Shown here: positions 24,498 through 38,150 of the stretch, one piece after another
Numbering within the stretch: the first letter of the stretch is position 1
Layout of the letters: each line of letters begins with the position of its first letter
The notes under the pieces: model-generated
Seen by the model: only the letters and a program-made list of their open reading frames with translations
What the model was told of the DNA's origin: nothing
The model's database searches: none
Position numbers and translations under genes: made by a program
From: Channallabes apus
Lineage: Eukaryota; Chordata; Actinopteri; Siluriformes; Clariidae
Direction of reading: 5' to 3'
DNA length: 64,000 bases
Assembly (NCBI GenBank): GCA_030522415.1
Contig: JAMASW010000047.1
Coordinates: forward strand, 48,001 to 112,000

Positions 24498-26787
24498 TTT
24501 AGCGCTGTCCGAGCTCAGTAAAGCGGTTTTCTCACACAACTAATGGATAGTTATGTAAAACATGCAAAATGAGTTCATGTTTTTCACAATGAGAATGTGA
24601 AAAAGAATAACAAAAAAGTTTTTCAACTTGTATGATAAAATGCATAAATTTTTGGGAAGGTATAATTCCTTTCAGTTTTAGACAGCAGAAGGTGAGATAA
24701 AGCGTTTGCTGCGTTCTTAGCGCTGTCCGAGATCAGAAAAGCAGTTTTCTCACACAACTAATGGATAGTTAAGTAAAACATGCAAAATGAGTATATGTTT
24801 ATTTTTCACAATGAGAATGTGAAAAAGAATAAGAAAAGATGTGTTTTTCAACATGTATGATAAAATGCATAAATGTTTTGGAAAGTATAATTTCTTTCAG
24901 TTTTAGACAGCAGAAGGTGAGATGAAGCGTTTGCTGCGTTCTTAGCGCTGTCCGAGCTCAGGAAAGCGGTTTTCTCACACAACTAATGGATAGTTATGTA
25001 AAACATGCAAAATGAGTTTATGTTTTTCACAATGAGAATGTGAAAAAGAATAAGAAAAGATGTATTTTTCAACATGTATGATAAAATCCATAAATGTTTT
25101 GGAAAGTATAATTTCTTTCAGTTTTAAACAGCAGAAGGAGAGATAAAGCCTTTGCTGCGTTCTTAGCGCTGTCCGAGATCAGAAAAGCAGTTTTCTCACA
25201 CAACTAATGGATAGTTATGTAAAACATGGAAAATGAGTTTATGTTAATTTTTCACAATGAGAATGTGAAAAAGAATAACAAAAAAATAGTTTTTCAACAT
25301 GTATGATAAAATGCATAAATGTTTTGGAAAGTATAATTCCATTCAGTTTTAGACAGCAGAAGGAGAGATGAAGCGTTTCCTGCGTTCTTAGCGCTTTCCG
25401 AGCTCAGGAAAGCGGTTTTCTCACACAACTAATGGATAGTTATGTAAAACATGCAAACTGAGTTTATGTTTATCTTTTACAATGCGAATGTGAAAAAGAA
25501 TAACAAAAATATAGTTTTTCAACATGTATGATAAAATGCATAATTGTTTTGGAAAGTATAATTTCTTTCAGTTTTAGACAGCAGAAGGTGAGATAAAGCG
25601 TTTGCTGCGTTTTTAGCGCTGTCCGAGCTCAGTAAAGCGGTTTTCTCACACAACTAATGGATAGTTATGTAAAACATGCAAAATGAGTTTATGTTTACTT
25701 TTTACAATGAGAATGTGAAAAAGAATAACAAAAATATAGGTTTTCAACATGTATGATAAAATGCATAATTTTTTTGGAAAGTATAATTTCTTTCAGTTTT
25801 AGACAGCAGAAGGTGAGATAAAGCGTTTGCTGCGGTCTTAGTGCTGTCCCAGCTCAGGAAAGCGGTTTTCTCACACAACTAATGGATAGTTATGTAAAAC
25901 ATGCAAAATGAGTTTATGTTTTTCACAATGAGAATGTGAAGAAGAATAACAAAAAAATAGTTTTTCAACTTGTATGATAAAATGCATAAATTTTTGGGAA
26001 GGTATAATTTCTTTCAGTTTTAGACAGCAGAAGGTGAGATAAAGCGTTTGCTGCGTTCTTAGCGCTGTCCGAGATCAGAAAAGCAGTTTTCTCACACAAC
26101 TAATGGATAGTTAAGTAAAACATGCAAAATGAGTATATGTTTATTTTTCACAATGAGAATGTGAAAAAGAATAAGAAAAGATGTGTTTTTCAACATGTAT
26201 GATAAAATCCATAAATGTTTTGGAAAGTATAATTTCTTTCAGTTTTAGACAGCAGAAGGAGAGATAAAGCGTTTGCTGCGTTCTTAGAGCTGTCCGAGAT
26301 CAGAAAAGCAGTTTTCTCACACAACTAATGGATAGTTATGTAAAACATGGAAAATGAGTTTATGTTAATTTTTCACAATGAGAATGTGAAAAAGAATAAC
26401 AAAAAATTGTTTTTCAACATGTATGATAAAATGGATAAATTTTTGGGAAGGTATAATTTCTTTCAGTTTTAGACAGCAGAAGGTGAGATAAAGCGTTTGC
26501 TGCGTTCTTAGCGCTGTCCGAGATCAGAAAAGCAGTTTTCTCACACAACTAATGGATAGTTATGTAAAACATGGAAAATGAGTTTATGTTAATTTTTCAC
26601 AATGAGAATGTGAAAAAGAATAAGAAAAGATGTGTTTTTCAACATGTATGATAAAATCCATAAATGTTTTGGAAAGTATAATTTCTTTCAGTTTTAGACA
26701 GCAGAAGGAGAGATAAAGCGTTTGCTGCGTTCTTAGAGCTGTCCGAGATCAGAAAAGCAGTTTTCGCACACAACTAATGGATAGTTA
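24346..26787. repeat. 11-mer block, 2443-bp period, copy 2
   Basis: This is the head-to-tail partner of 21903-24345. It contains the same ordered landmarks: the 12-bp deletion allele at 24410, agcctttgctgcg, gtttatcttttacaatgcg, tcagtaaagcgg, the ctgtcccag junction at 25844, and ttttcgcac at 26761. After 26787 the sequence follows the type seen after 15446. Confidence 0.9.
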
Positions 26788-28381
26788 TGTAAAACATGGA
26801 AAATGAGTTTATGTTAATTTTTCACAATGAGAATGTGAAAAAGAATAACAAAAAAATAGTTTTTCAACATGTATGATAAAATGCATAAATGTTTTGGAAA
26901 GTATAATGTCTTTCAGTTTTAGACAGCAGAAGGTGAGATGAAGCGTTTGTTGCGTTCTTAGTGCTGTCCGAGCTCAGGAAAGCTGTTTTCTCACACAACT
27001 AATGGATAGTTATGTAAAACATGCAAAATGAGTTTATGTTTATTTTTCACAATGAGAATGTGAAAAAGAATAACAAAAAATAGTTTTTCAACATGTATGA
27101 TAAAATGGATAAATTTTTGGGAAGGTATAATTTCTTTCAGTTTTAGACAGCAGAAGGTGAGATAAAGCGTTTGGTGCGTTCTTAGCGCAGTCCGAGCTCA
27201 GGAATGCGGTTTTCTCACACAACTAATGGATAGTTATGTAAAACATGGAAAATGAGTTTATGTTAATTTTTCACAATGAGAATGTGAAAAAGAATAACAA
27301 AAAAATAGTTTTTCAACATGTATGATAAAATGCATAAATGTTTTGGAAAGTATAATGTCTTTCAGTTTTAGACAGCAGAAGGTGAGATGAAGCGTTTGTT
27401 GCGTTCTTAGTGCTGTCCGAGCTCAGGAAAGCTGTTTTCTCACACAACTAATGGATAGTTATGTAAAACATGCAAAATGAGTTTATGTTTATTTTTCACA
27501 ATGAGAATGTGAAAAAGAATAACAAAAAATAGTTTTTCAACATGTATGATAAAATGCATAAATTTTTGGGAAGGTATAATTTCTTTCAGTTTTAGACAGC
27601 AGAAGGTGAGATAAAGCGTTTGGTGCGTTCTTAGCGCAGTCCGAGCTCAGGAATGCGGTTTTCTCACACAACTAATGGATAGTTATGTAATACATGCAAA
27701 ATGAGTTTATGTTTTTCACAATGAGAATGTGAAAAAGAATAACAAAAAAGTTTTTCAACTTGTATGATAAAATGCATAAATTTTTGGGAAGGTATAATTT
27801 CTTTCAGTTTTAGACAGCAGAAGGTGAGATAAAGCGTTTGCTGCGTTCTTAGCGCTGTCGGAGATCAGAAAAGCAGTTTTCTCACACAACTAATGGATAG
27901 TTATGTAAAACATGGAAAATGAGTTTATGTTAATTTTTCACAATGAGAATGTGAAAAAGAATAACAAAAAATTGTTTTTCAACATGTATGATAAAATGCA
28001 TAATTGTTTTGGAAAGTATAATTTCTTTCAGTTTTAGACAGCAGACGGTGAGATAAAGCGTTTGCTGCGTTCTTAGTGCTGTCCGAGCTCAGGAAAGCTG
28101 TTTTCTCACACAACTAATGGATAGTTATGTAAAACATGCAAAATGAGTTTATGTTTATTTTCCACAATGAGAATGTGAAAAAGAATAACAAAAAATAGTT
28201 TTTCAACATGTATGATAAAATGCATAAATTTTTGGGAAGGTATAATTTCCTTCTGGTTTACACAGCAGAAGGTGAGATAAAGCGTTTCCTGCGTTCTTAG
28301 CGCTTTCCGAGCTCAGGAAAGCGGTTTTCTCACACAACTAATGGATAGTTATGTAAAACATGCAAAATGAGTTTATGTTTA
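25638..28381. repeat. ~2.7-kb segment related to 14298-17041 (offset 11,340)
   Basis: ctgtcccag at 25844 pairs with 14504, ttttcgcac at 26761 with 15421, and the ctggtttacac marker at 28253 with 16913. Private changes are gttatgtaatacatg at about 27690, gtcggagatc near 27858, and cc in place of ct before the ctgg marker. The taatac change recurs at 45130 and 55981, so this copy is related to the superblocks further right. Confidence 0.78.
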
Positions 28382-28643
28382 CTTTTTACAATGAGAATGT
28401 GAAAAAGAATAACAAAAATATAGGTTTTCAACATGTATGATAAAATGCATAATTGTTTTGGAAAGTATAATTTCTTTCAGTTTTAGACAGCAGAAGGTGA
28501 GATAAAGCGTTTGCTGCGGTCTTAGTGCTGTCCCAGCTCAGGAAAGCGGTTTTCTCACACAACTAATGGATAGTTATGTAAAACATGCAAAATGAGTTTA
28601 TGTTTTTCACAATGAGAATGTGAAGAAGAATAACAAAAAAATA

Positions 28644-30587
28644 GTTTTTCAACTTGTATGATAAAATGCATAAATTTTTGGGAAGGTATAATTTCTTTCA
28701 GTTTTAGACAGCAGAAGGTGAGATAAAGCGTTTGCTGCGTTCTTAGCGCTGTCCGAGATCAGAAAAGCAGTTTTCTCACACAACTAATGGATAGTTAAGT
28801 AAAACATGCAAAATGAGTATATGTTTATTTTTCACAATGAGAATGTGAAAAAGAATAAGAAAAGATGTGTTTTTCAACATGTATGATAAAATCCATAAAT
28901 GTTTTGGAAAGTATAATTTCTTTCAGTTTTAGACAGCAGAAGGAGAGATAAAGCGTTTGCTGCGTTCTTAGAGCTGTCCGAGATCAGAAAAGCAGTTTTC
29001 TCACACAACTAATGGATAGTTATGTAAAACATGGAAAATGAGTTTATGTTAATTTTTCACAATGAGAATGTGAAAAAGAATAACAAAAAATTGTTTTTCA
29101 ACATGTATGATAAAATGGATAAATTTTTGGGAAGGTATAATTTCTTTCAGTTTTAGACAGCAGAAGGTGAGATAAAGCGTTTGCTGCGTTCTTAGCGCTG
29201 TCCGAGATCAGAAAAGCAGTTTTCTCACACAACTAATGGATAGTTATGTAAAACATGGAAAATGAGTTTATGTTAATTTTTCACAATGAGAATGTGAAAA
29301 AGAATAAGAAAAGATGTGTTTTTCAACATGTATGATAAAATCCATAAATGTTTTGGAAAGTATAATTTCTTTCAGTTTTAGACAGCAGAAGGAGAGATAA
29401 AGCGTTTGCTGCGTTCTTAGAGCTGTCCGAGATCAGAAAAGCAGTTTTCGCACACAACTAATGGATAGTTATGTAAAACATGGAAAATGAGTTTATGTTA
29501 ATTTTTCACAATGAGAATGTGAAAAAGAATAACAAAAAAATAGTTTTTCAACATGTATGATAAAATGCATAAATGTTTTGGAAAGTATAATGTCTTTCAG
29601 TTTTAGACAGCAGAAGGTGAGATGAAGCGTTTGTTGCGTTCTTAGTGCTGTCCGAGCTCAGGAAAGCTGTTTTCTCACACAACTAATGGATAGTTATGTA
29701 AAACATGCAAAATGAGTTTATGTTTATTTTTCACAATGAGAATGTGAAAAAGAATAACAAAAAATAGTTTTTCAACATGTATGATAAAATGGATAAATTT
29801 TTGGGAAGGTATAATTTCTTTCAGTTTTAGACAGCAGAAGGTGAGATAAAGCGTTTGGTGCGTTCTTAGCGCAGTCCGAGCTCAGGAATGCGGTTTTCTC
29901 ACACAACTAATGGATAGTTATGTAAAACATGGAAAATGAGTTTATGTTAATTTTTCACAATGAGAATGTGAAAAAGAATAACAAAAAAATAGTTTTTCAA
30001 CATGTATGATAAAATGCATAAATGTTTTGGAAAGTATAATGTCTTTCAGTTTTAGACAGCAGAAGGTGAGATGAAGCGTTTGTTGCGTTCTTAGTGCTGT
30101 CCGAGCTCAGGAAAGCTGTTTTCTCACACAACTAATGGATAGTTATGTAAAACATGCAAAATGAGTTTATGTTTATTTTTCACAATGAGAATGTGAAAAA
30201 GAATAACAAAAAATAGTTTTTCAACATGTATGATAAAATGCATAAATTTTTGGGAAGGTATAATTTCTTTCAGTTTTAGACAGCAGAAGGTGAGATAAAG
30301 CGTTTGGTGCGTTCTTAGCGCAGTCCGAGCTCAGGAATGCGGTTTTCTCACACAACTAATGGATAGTTATGTAAAACATGCAAAATGAGTTTATGTTTTT
30401 CACAATGAGAATGTGAAAAAGAATAACAAAAAAGTTTTTCAACTTGTATGATAAAATGCATAAATTTTTGGGAAGGTATAATTTCTTTCAGTTTTAGACA
30501 GCAGAAGGTGAGATAAAGCGTTTGCTGCGTTCTTAGCGCTGTCCGAGATCAGAAAAGCAGTTTTCTCACACAACTAATGGATAGTTA
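28644..30587. repeat. 8-mer tandem duplication, 1790-bp period, copy 1
   Basis: Bases 28644-30587 match 30434-32377 at an offset of 1790 bp, eight monomers. gttaag lies at 28794 and 30584, and ttttcgcac at 29445 and 31235. To the left the copies differ by a 3-base change in the A-run. To the right gttaag changes to gttatg. The set contains the gaatgcgg and gtgcgttcttagcgcagtcc monomer types. Confidence 0.87.
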
Positions 30588-32377
30588 AGTAAAACATGCA
30601 AAATGAGTATATGTTTATTTTTCACAATGAGAATGTGAAAAAGAATAAGAAAAGATGTGTTTTTCAACATGTATGATAAAATCCATAAATGTTTTGGAAA
30701 GTATAATTTCTTTCAGTTTTAGACAGCAGAAGGAGAGATAAAGCGTTTGCTGCGTTCTTAGAGCTGTCCGAGATCAGAAAAGCAGTTTTCTCACACAACT
30801 AATGGATAGTTATGTAAAACATGGAAAATGAGTTTATGTTAATTTTTCACAATGAGAATGTGAAAAAGAATAACAAAAAATTGTTTTTCAACATGTATGA
30901 TAAAATGGATAAATTTTTGGGAAGGTATAATTTCTTTCAGTTTTAGACAGCAGAAGGTGAGATAAAGCGTTTGCTGCGTTCTTAGCGCTGTCCGAGATCA
31001 GAAAAGCAGTTTTCTCACACAACTAATGGATAGTTATGTAAAACATGGAAAATGAGTTTATGTTAATTTTTCACAATGAGAATGTGAAAAAGAATAAGAA
31101 AAGATGTGTTTTTCAACATGTATGATAAAATCCATAAATGTTTTGGAAAGTATAATTTCTTTCAGTTTTAGACAGCAGAAGGAGAGATAAAGCGTTTGCT
31201 GCGTTCTTAGAGCTGTCCGAGATCAGAAAAGCAGTTTTCGCACACAACTAATGGATAGTTATGTAAAACATGGAAAATGAGTTTATGTTAATTTTTCACA
31301 ATGAGAATGTGAAAAAGAATAACAAAAAAATAGTTTTTCAACATGTATGATAAAATGCATAAATGTTTTGGAAAGTATAATGTCTTTCAGTTTTAGACAG
31401 CAGAAGGTGAGATGAAGCGTTTGTTGCGTTCTTAGTGCTGTCCGAGCTCAGGAAAGCTGTTTTCTCACACAACTAATGGATAGTTATGTAAAACATGCAA
31501 AATGAGTTTATGTTTATTTTTCACAATGAGAATGTGAAAAAGAATAACAAAAAATAGTTTTTCAACATGTATGATAAAATGGATAAATTTTTGGGAAGGT
31601 ATAATTTCTTTCAGTTTTAGACAGCAGAAGGTGAGATAAAGCGTTTGGTGCGTTCTTAGCGCAGTCCGAGCTCAGGAATGCGGTTTTCTCACACAACTAA
31701 TGGATAGTTATGTAAAACATGGAAAATGAGTTTATGTTAATTTTTCACAATGAGAATGTGAAAAAGAATAACAAAAAAATAGTTTTTCAACATGTATGAT
31801 AAAATGCATAAATGTTTTGGAAAGTATAATGTCTTTCAGTTTTAGACAGCAGAAGGTGAGATGAAGCGTTTGTTGCGTTCTTAGTGCTGTCCGAGCTCAG
31901 GAAAGCTGTTTTCTCACACAACTAATGGATAGTTATGTAAAACATGCAAAATGAGTTTATGTTTATTTTTCACAATGAGAATGTGAAAAAGAATAACAAA
32001 AAATAGTTTTTCAACATGTATGATAAAATGCATAAATTTTTGGGAAGGTATAATTTCTTTCAGTTTTAGACAGCAGAAGGTGAGATAAAGCGTTTGGTGC
32101 GTTCTTAGCGCAGTCCGAGCTCAGGAATGCGGTTTTCTCACACAACTAATGGATAGTTATGTAAAACATGCAAAATGAGTTTATGTTTTTCACAATGAGA
32201 ATGTGAAAAAGAATAACAAAAAAGTTTTTCAACTTGTATGATAAAATGCATAAATTTTTGGGAAGGTATAATTTCTTTCAGTTTTAGACAGCAGAAGGTG
32301 AGATAAAGCGTTTGCTGCGTTCTTAGCGCTGTCCGAGATCAGAAAAGCAGTTTTCTCACACAACTAATGGATAGTTA
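30434..32377. repeat. 8-mer tandem duplication, 1790-bp period, copy 2
   Basis: This is the partner of 28644-30587 and also the first part of the ~5-kb copy 30434-35414. Both matches begin at the same base, so 30434 is a junction between an 8-mer amplification and a longer block shared with 14620-19600. Confidence 0.87.
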
Positions 32378-35300
32378 TGTAAAACATGGAAAATGAGTTT
32401 ATGTTAATTTTTCACAATGAGAATGTGAAAAAGAATAACAAAAAATTGTTTTTCAACATGTATGATAAAATGCATAATTGTTTTGGAAAGTATAATTTCT
32501 TTCAGTTTTAGACAGCAGACGGTGAGATAAAGCGTTTGCTGCGTTCTTAGTGCTGTCCGAGCTCAGGAAAGCTGTTTTCTCACACAACTAATGGATAGTT
32601 ATGTAAAACATGCAAAATGAGTTTATGTTTATTTTCCACAATGAGAATGTGAAAAAGAATAACAAAAAATAGTTTTTCAACATGTATGATAAAATGCATA
32701 AATTTTTGGGAAGGTATAATTTCTTTCTGGTTTACACAGCAGAAGGTGAGATAAAGCGTTTCCTGCGTTCTTAGCGCTTTCCGAGCTCAGGAAAGCGGTT
32801 TTCTCACACAACTAATGGATAGTTATGTAAAACATGCAAAATGAGTTTATGTTTATTTTTCACAATGAGAATGTGAGAAAGAATAACAAAAAATAGTTTT
32901 TCAACATGTATGATAAAATGCATAAATTTCTGGGAAGGTATAATTCCATTCAGTTTTAGACAGCAGAAGGAGAGATGAAGCGTTTCCTGCGTTCTTAGCG
33001 CTTTCCGAGCTCAGGAGAGCGGTTTTCTCACACAACTAATGGATAGTTATGTAAAACATGCAAACTGAGTTTATGTTTATCTTTTACAATGCGAATGTGA
33101 AAAAGAATAACAAAAATATAGTTTTTCAACATGTATGATAAAATGCATAATTGTTTTGGAAAGTATAATTTCTTTCAGTTTTAGACAGCAGAAGGTGAGA
33201 TAAAGCGTTTGCTGCGTTTTTAGCGCTGTCCGAGCTCAGTAAAGCGGTTTTCTCACACAACTAATGGATAGTTATGTAAAACATGCAAAATGAGTTTATG
33301 TTTACTTTTTACAATGAGAATGTGAAAAAGAATAACAAAAATATAGGTTTTCAACATGTATGATAAAATGCATAATTGTTTTGGAAAGTATAATTTCTTT
33401 CAGTTTTAGACAGCAGAAGGTGAGATAAAGCGTTTGCTGCGGTCTTAGTGCTGTCCCAGCTCAGGAAAGCGGTTTTCTCACACAACTAATGGATAGTTAT
33501 GTAAAACATGCAAAATGAGTTTATGTTTTTCACAATGAGAATGTGAAGAAGAATAACAAAAAAATAGTATGATAAAATGCATAAATTTTTGGGAAGGTAT
33601 AATTTCTTTCAGTTTTAGACAGCAGAAGGTGAGATAAAGCGTTTGCTGCGTTTTTAGCGCTGTCCGAGCTCAGTAAAGCGGTTTTCTCACACAACTAATG
33701 GATAGTTATGTAAAACATGCAAAATGAGTTCATGTTTTTCACAATGAGAATGTGAAAAAGAATAACAAAAAAGTTTTTCAACTTGTATGATAAAATGCAT
33801 AAATTTTTGGGAAGGTATAATTCCTTTCAGTTTTAGACAGCAGAAGGTGAGATAAAGCGTTTGCTGCGTTCTTAGCGCTGTCCGAGATCAGAAAAGCAGT
33901 TTTCTCACACAACTAATGGATAGTTAAGTAAAACATGCAAAATGAGTATATGTTTATTTTTCACAATGAGAATGTGAAAAAGAATAAGAAAAGATGTGTT
34001 TTTCAACATGTATGATAAAATGCATAAATGTTTTGGAAAGTATAATTTCTTTCAGTTTTAGACAGCAGAAGGTGAGATGAAGCGTTTGCTGCGTTCTTAG
34101 CGCTGTCCGAGCTCAGGAAAGCGGTTTTCTCACACAACTAATGGATAGTTATGTAAAACATGCAAAATGAGTTTATGTTTTTCACAATGAGAATGTGAAA
34201 AAGAATAAGAAAAGATGTATTTTTCAACATGTATGATAAAATCCATAAATGTTTTGGAAAGTATAATTTCTTTCAGTTTTAAACAGCAGAAGGAGAGATA
34301 AAGCCTTTGCTGCGTTCTTAGCGCTGTCCGAGATCAGAAAAGCAGTTTTCTCACACAACTAATGGATAGTTATGTAAAACATGGAAAATGAGTTTATGTT
34401 AATTTTTCACAATGAGAATGTGAAAAAGAATAACAAAAAAATAGTTTTTCAACATGTATGATAAAATGCATAAATGTTTTGGAAAGTATAATTCCATTCA
34501 GTTTTAGACAGCAGAAGGAGAGATGAAGCGTTTCCTGCGTTCTTAGCGCTTTCCGAGCTCAGGAAAGCGGTTTTCTCACACAACTAATGGATAGTTATGT
34601 AAAACATGCAAACTGAGTTTATGTTTATCTTTTACAATGCGAATGTGAAAAAGAATAACAAAAATATAGTTTTTCAACATGTATGATAAAATGCATAATT
34701 GTTTTGGAAAGTATAATTTCTTTCAGTTTTAGACAGCAGAAGGTGAGATAAAGCGTTTGCTGCGTTTTTAGCGCTGTCCGAGCTCAGTAAAGCGGTTTTC
34801 TCACACAACTAATGGATAGTTATGTAAAACATGCAAAATGAGTTTATGTTTACTTTTTACAATGAGAATGTGAAAAAGAATAACAAAAATATAGGTTTTC
34901 AACATGTATGATAAAATGCATAATTGTTTTGGAAAGTATAATTTCTTTCAGTTTTAGACAGCAGAAGGTGAGATAAAGCGTTTGCTGCGGTCTTAGTGCT
35001 GTCCCAGCTCAGGAAAGCGGTTTTCTCACACAACTAATGGATAGTTATGTAAAACATGCAAAATGAGTTTATGTTTTTCACAATGAGAATGTGAAGAAGA
35101 ATAACAAAAAAATAGTTTTTCAACTTGTATGATAAAATGCATAAATTTTTGGGAAGGTATAATTTCTTTCAGTTTTAGACAGCAGAAGGTGAGATAAAGC
35201 GTTTGCTGCGTTCTTAGCGCTGTCCGAGATCAGAAAAGCAGTTTTCTCACACAACTAATGGATAGTTAAGTAAAACATGCAAAATGAGTATATGTTTATT

Positions 35301-35414
35301 TTTCACAATGAGAATGTGAAAAAGAATAAGAAAAGATGTGTTTTTCAACATGTATGATAAAATCCATAAATGTTTTGGAAAGTATAATTTCTTTCAGTTT
35401 TAGACAGCAGAAGG
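30434..35414. repeat. ~5-kb duplication within the array, copy 2 (partner 14620-19600)
   Basis: The order of monomer types matches copy 1 for about 22 monomers, including the 12-bp deletion allele at 33565. At 35415 it leaves the partner and enters a dimer duplication. The stretch 32378-35414 holds only satellite and is fully covered by this match. Confidence 0.85.
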
Positions 35415-35860
35415 TGAGATAAAGCGTTTGCTGCGGTCTTAGTGCTGTCCCAGCTCAGGAAAGCGGTTTTCTCACACAACTAATGGATAGTTATGTAAAA
35501 CATGCAAAATGAGTTTATGTTTTTCACAATGAGAATGTGAAGAAGAATAACAAAAAAATAGTTTTTCAACTTGTATGATAAAATGCATAAATTTTTGGGA
35601 AGGTATAATTTCTTTCAGTTTTAGACAGCAGAAGGTGAGATAAAGCGTTTGCTGCGTTCTTAGCGCTGTCCGAGATCAGAAAAGCAGTTTTCTCACACAA
35701 CTAATGGATAGTTAAGTAAAACATGCAAAATGAGTATATGTTTATTTTTCACAATGAGAATGTGAAAAAGAATAAGAAAAGATGTGTTTTTCAACATGTA
35801 TGATAAAATCCATAAATGTTTTGGAAAGTATAATTTCTTTCAGTTTTAGACAGCAGAAGG
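34925..35860. repeat. Dimer duplication, 446-bp period
   Basis: About 34925-35414 is repeated as 35371-35860. ctgtcccag lies at 34999 and 35445, and gttaag at 35265 and 35711. It is the shortest duplication with clear flanks: the preceding base differs in aattgtttt against aaatgtttt, and the following base is t at 35415 against a at 35861. Confidence 0.85.
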
Positions 35861-38150
35861 AGAGATAAAGCGTTTGCTGCGTTCTTAGAGGGGTCCGAGA
35901 TCAGAAAAGCAGTTTTCTCACACAACTAATGGATAGTTATGTAAAACATGGAAAATGAGTTTATGTTAATTTTTCACAATGAGAATGTGAAAAAGAATAA
36001 CAAAAAATTGTTTTAACATGTATGATAAAATGCATAAATTTTTGGGAAGGTATAATTTCTTTCAGTTTTAGACAGCAGAAGGTGAGATAAAGCGTTTGCT
36101 GCGTTCTTAGCGCTGTCCGAGATCAGAAAAGCAGTTTTCTCACACAACTAATGGATAGTTAAGTAAAACATGCAAAATGAGTATATGTTTATTTTTCACA
36201 ATGAGAATGTGAAAAAGAATAAGAAAAGATGTGTTTTTCAACATGTATGATAAAATCCATAAATGTTTTGGAAAGTATAATTTCTTTCAGTTTTAGACAG
36301 CAGAAGGAGAGATAAAGCGTTTGCTGCGTTCTTAGAGCTGTCCGAGATCAGAAAAGCAGTTTTCTCACACAACTAATGGATAGTTATGTAAAACATGGAA
36401 AATGAGTTTATGTTAATTTTTCACAATGAGAATGTGAAAAAGAATAACAAAAAATTGTTTTTCAACATGTATGATAAAATGCATAATTGTTTTGGAAAGT
36501 ATAATTTCTTTCAGTTTTAGACAGCAGACGGTGAGATAAAGCGTTTGCTGCGTTCTTAGTGCTGTCCGAGCTCAGGAAAGCTGTTTTCTCACACAACTAA
36601 TGGATAGTTATGTAAAACATGCAAAATGAGTTTATGTTTTTCACAATGAGAATGTGAAGAAGAATAACAAAAAAATAGTTTTTCAACTTGTATGATAAAA
36701 TGCATAAATTTTTGGGAAGGTATAATTTCTTTCAGTTTTAGACAGCAGAAGGTGAGATAAAGCGTTTGCTGCGTTCTTAGCGCTGTCCGAGATCAGAAAA
36801 GCAGTTTTCTCACACAACTAATGGATAGTTAAGTAAAACATGCAAAATGAGTATATGTTTATTTTTCACAATGAGAATGTGAAAAAGAATAAGAAAAGAT
36901 GTGTTTTTCAACATGTATGATAAAATCCATAAATGTTTTGGAAAGTATAATTTCTTTCAGTTTTAGACAGCAGAAGGAGAGATAAAGCGTTTGCTGCGTT
37001 CTTAGAGCTGTCCGAGATCAGAAAAGCAGTTTTCTCACACAACTAATGGATAGTTATGTAAAACATGGAAAATGAGTTTATGTTAATTTTTCACAATGAG
37101 AATGTGAAAAAGAATAACAAAAAATTGTTTTTCAACATGTATGATAAAATGGATAAATTTTTGGGAAGGTATAATTTCTTTCAGTTTTAGACAGCAGAAG
37201 GTGAGATAAAGCGTTTGCTGCGTTCTTAGCGCTGTCCGAGATCAGAAAAGCAGTTTTCTCACACAACTAATGGATAGTTAAGTAAAACATGCAAAATGAG
37301 TATATGTTTATTTTTCACAATGAGAATGTGAAAAAGAATAAGAAAAGATGTGTTTTTCAACATGTATGATAAAATCCATAAATGTTTTGGAAAGTATAAT
37401 TTCTTTCAGTTTTAGACAGCAGAAGGAGAGATAAAGCGTTTGCTGCGTTCTTAGAGCTGTCCGAGATCAGAAAAGCAGTTTTCTCACACAACTAATGGAT
37501 AGTTATGTAAAACATGGAAAATGAGTTTATGTTAATTTTTCACAATGAGAATGTGAAAAAGAATAACAAAAAAATAGTTTTTCAACATGTATGATAAAAT
37601 GCATAAATGTTTTGGAAAGTATAATGTCTTTCAGTTTTAGACAGCAGAAGGTGAGATGAAGCGTTTGTTGCGTTCTTAGTGCTGTCCGAGCTCAGGAAAG
37701 CTGTTTTCTCACACAACTAATGGATAGTTATGTAAAACATGCAAAATGAGTTTATGTTTATTTTTCACAATGAGAATGTGAAAAAGAATAACAAAAAATA
37801 GTTTTTCAACATGTATGATAAAATGCATAAATTTTTGGGAAGGTATAATTTCTTTCAGTTTTAGACAGCAGAAGGTGAGATAAAGCGTTTGGTGCGTTCT
37901 TAGCGCAGTCCGAGCTCAGGAATGCGGTTTTCTCACACAACTAATGGATAGTTATGTAAAACATGGAAAATGAGTTTATGTTAATTTTTCACAATGAGAA
38001 TGTGAAAAAGAATAACAAAAAATTGTTTTTCAACATGTATGATAAAATGCATAATTGTTTTGGAAAGTATAATTTCTTTCAGTTTTAGACAGCAGACGGT
38101 GAGATAAAGCGTTTGCTGCGTTCTTAGTGCTGTCCGAGCTCAGGAAAGCT
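35861..38150. repeat. Mixed monomers with gttaag-type monomers every 2-3 units
   Basis: The gttaagtaaaac monomer type recurs at 36158, 36828 and 37277, after 35265 and 35711. The spacings are 446, 447, 670 and 449 bp, so dimers and one trimer alternate. Two changes seen nowhere else in the window lie here: ttagaggggtccg near 35886, in place of ttagagctgtccg, and ttgttttaacatg near 36009, which lacks 2-3 bases of ttgtttttcaacatg. No gene or foreign sequence is present. Confidence 0.8.
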
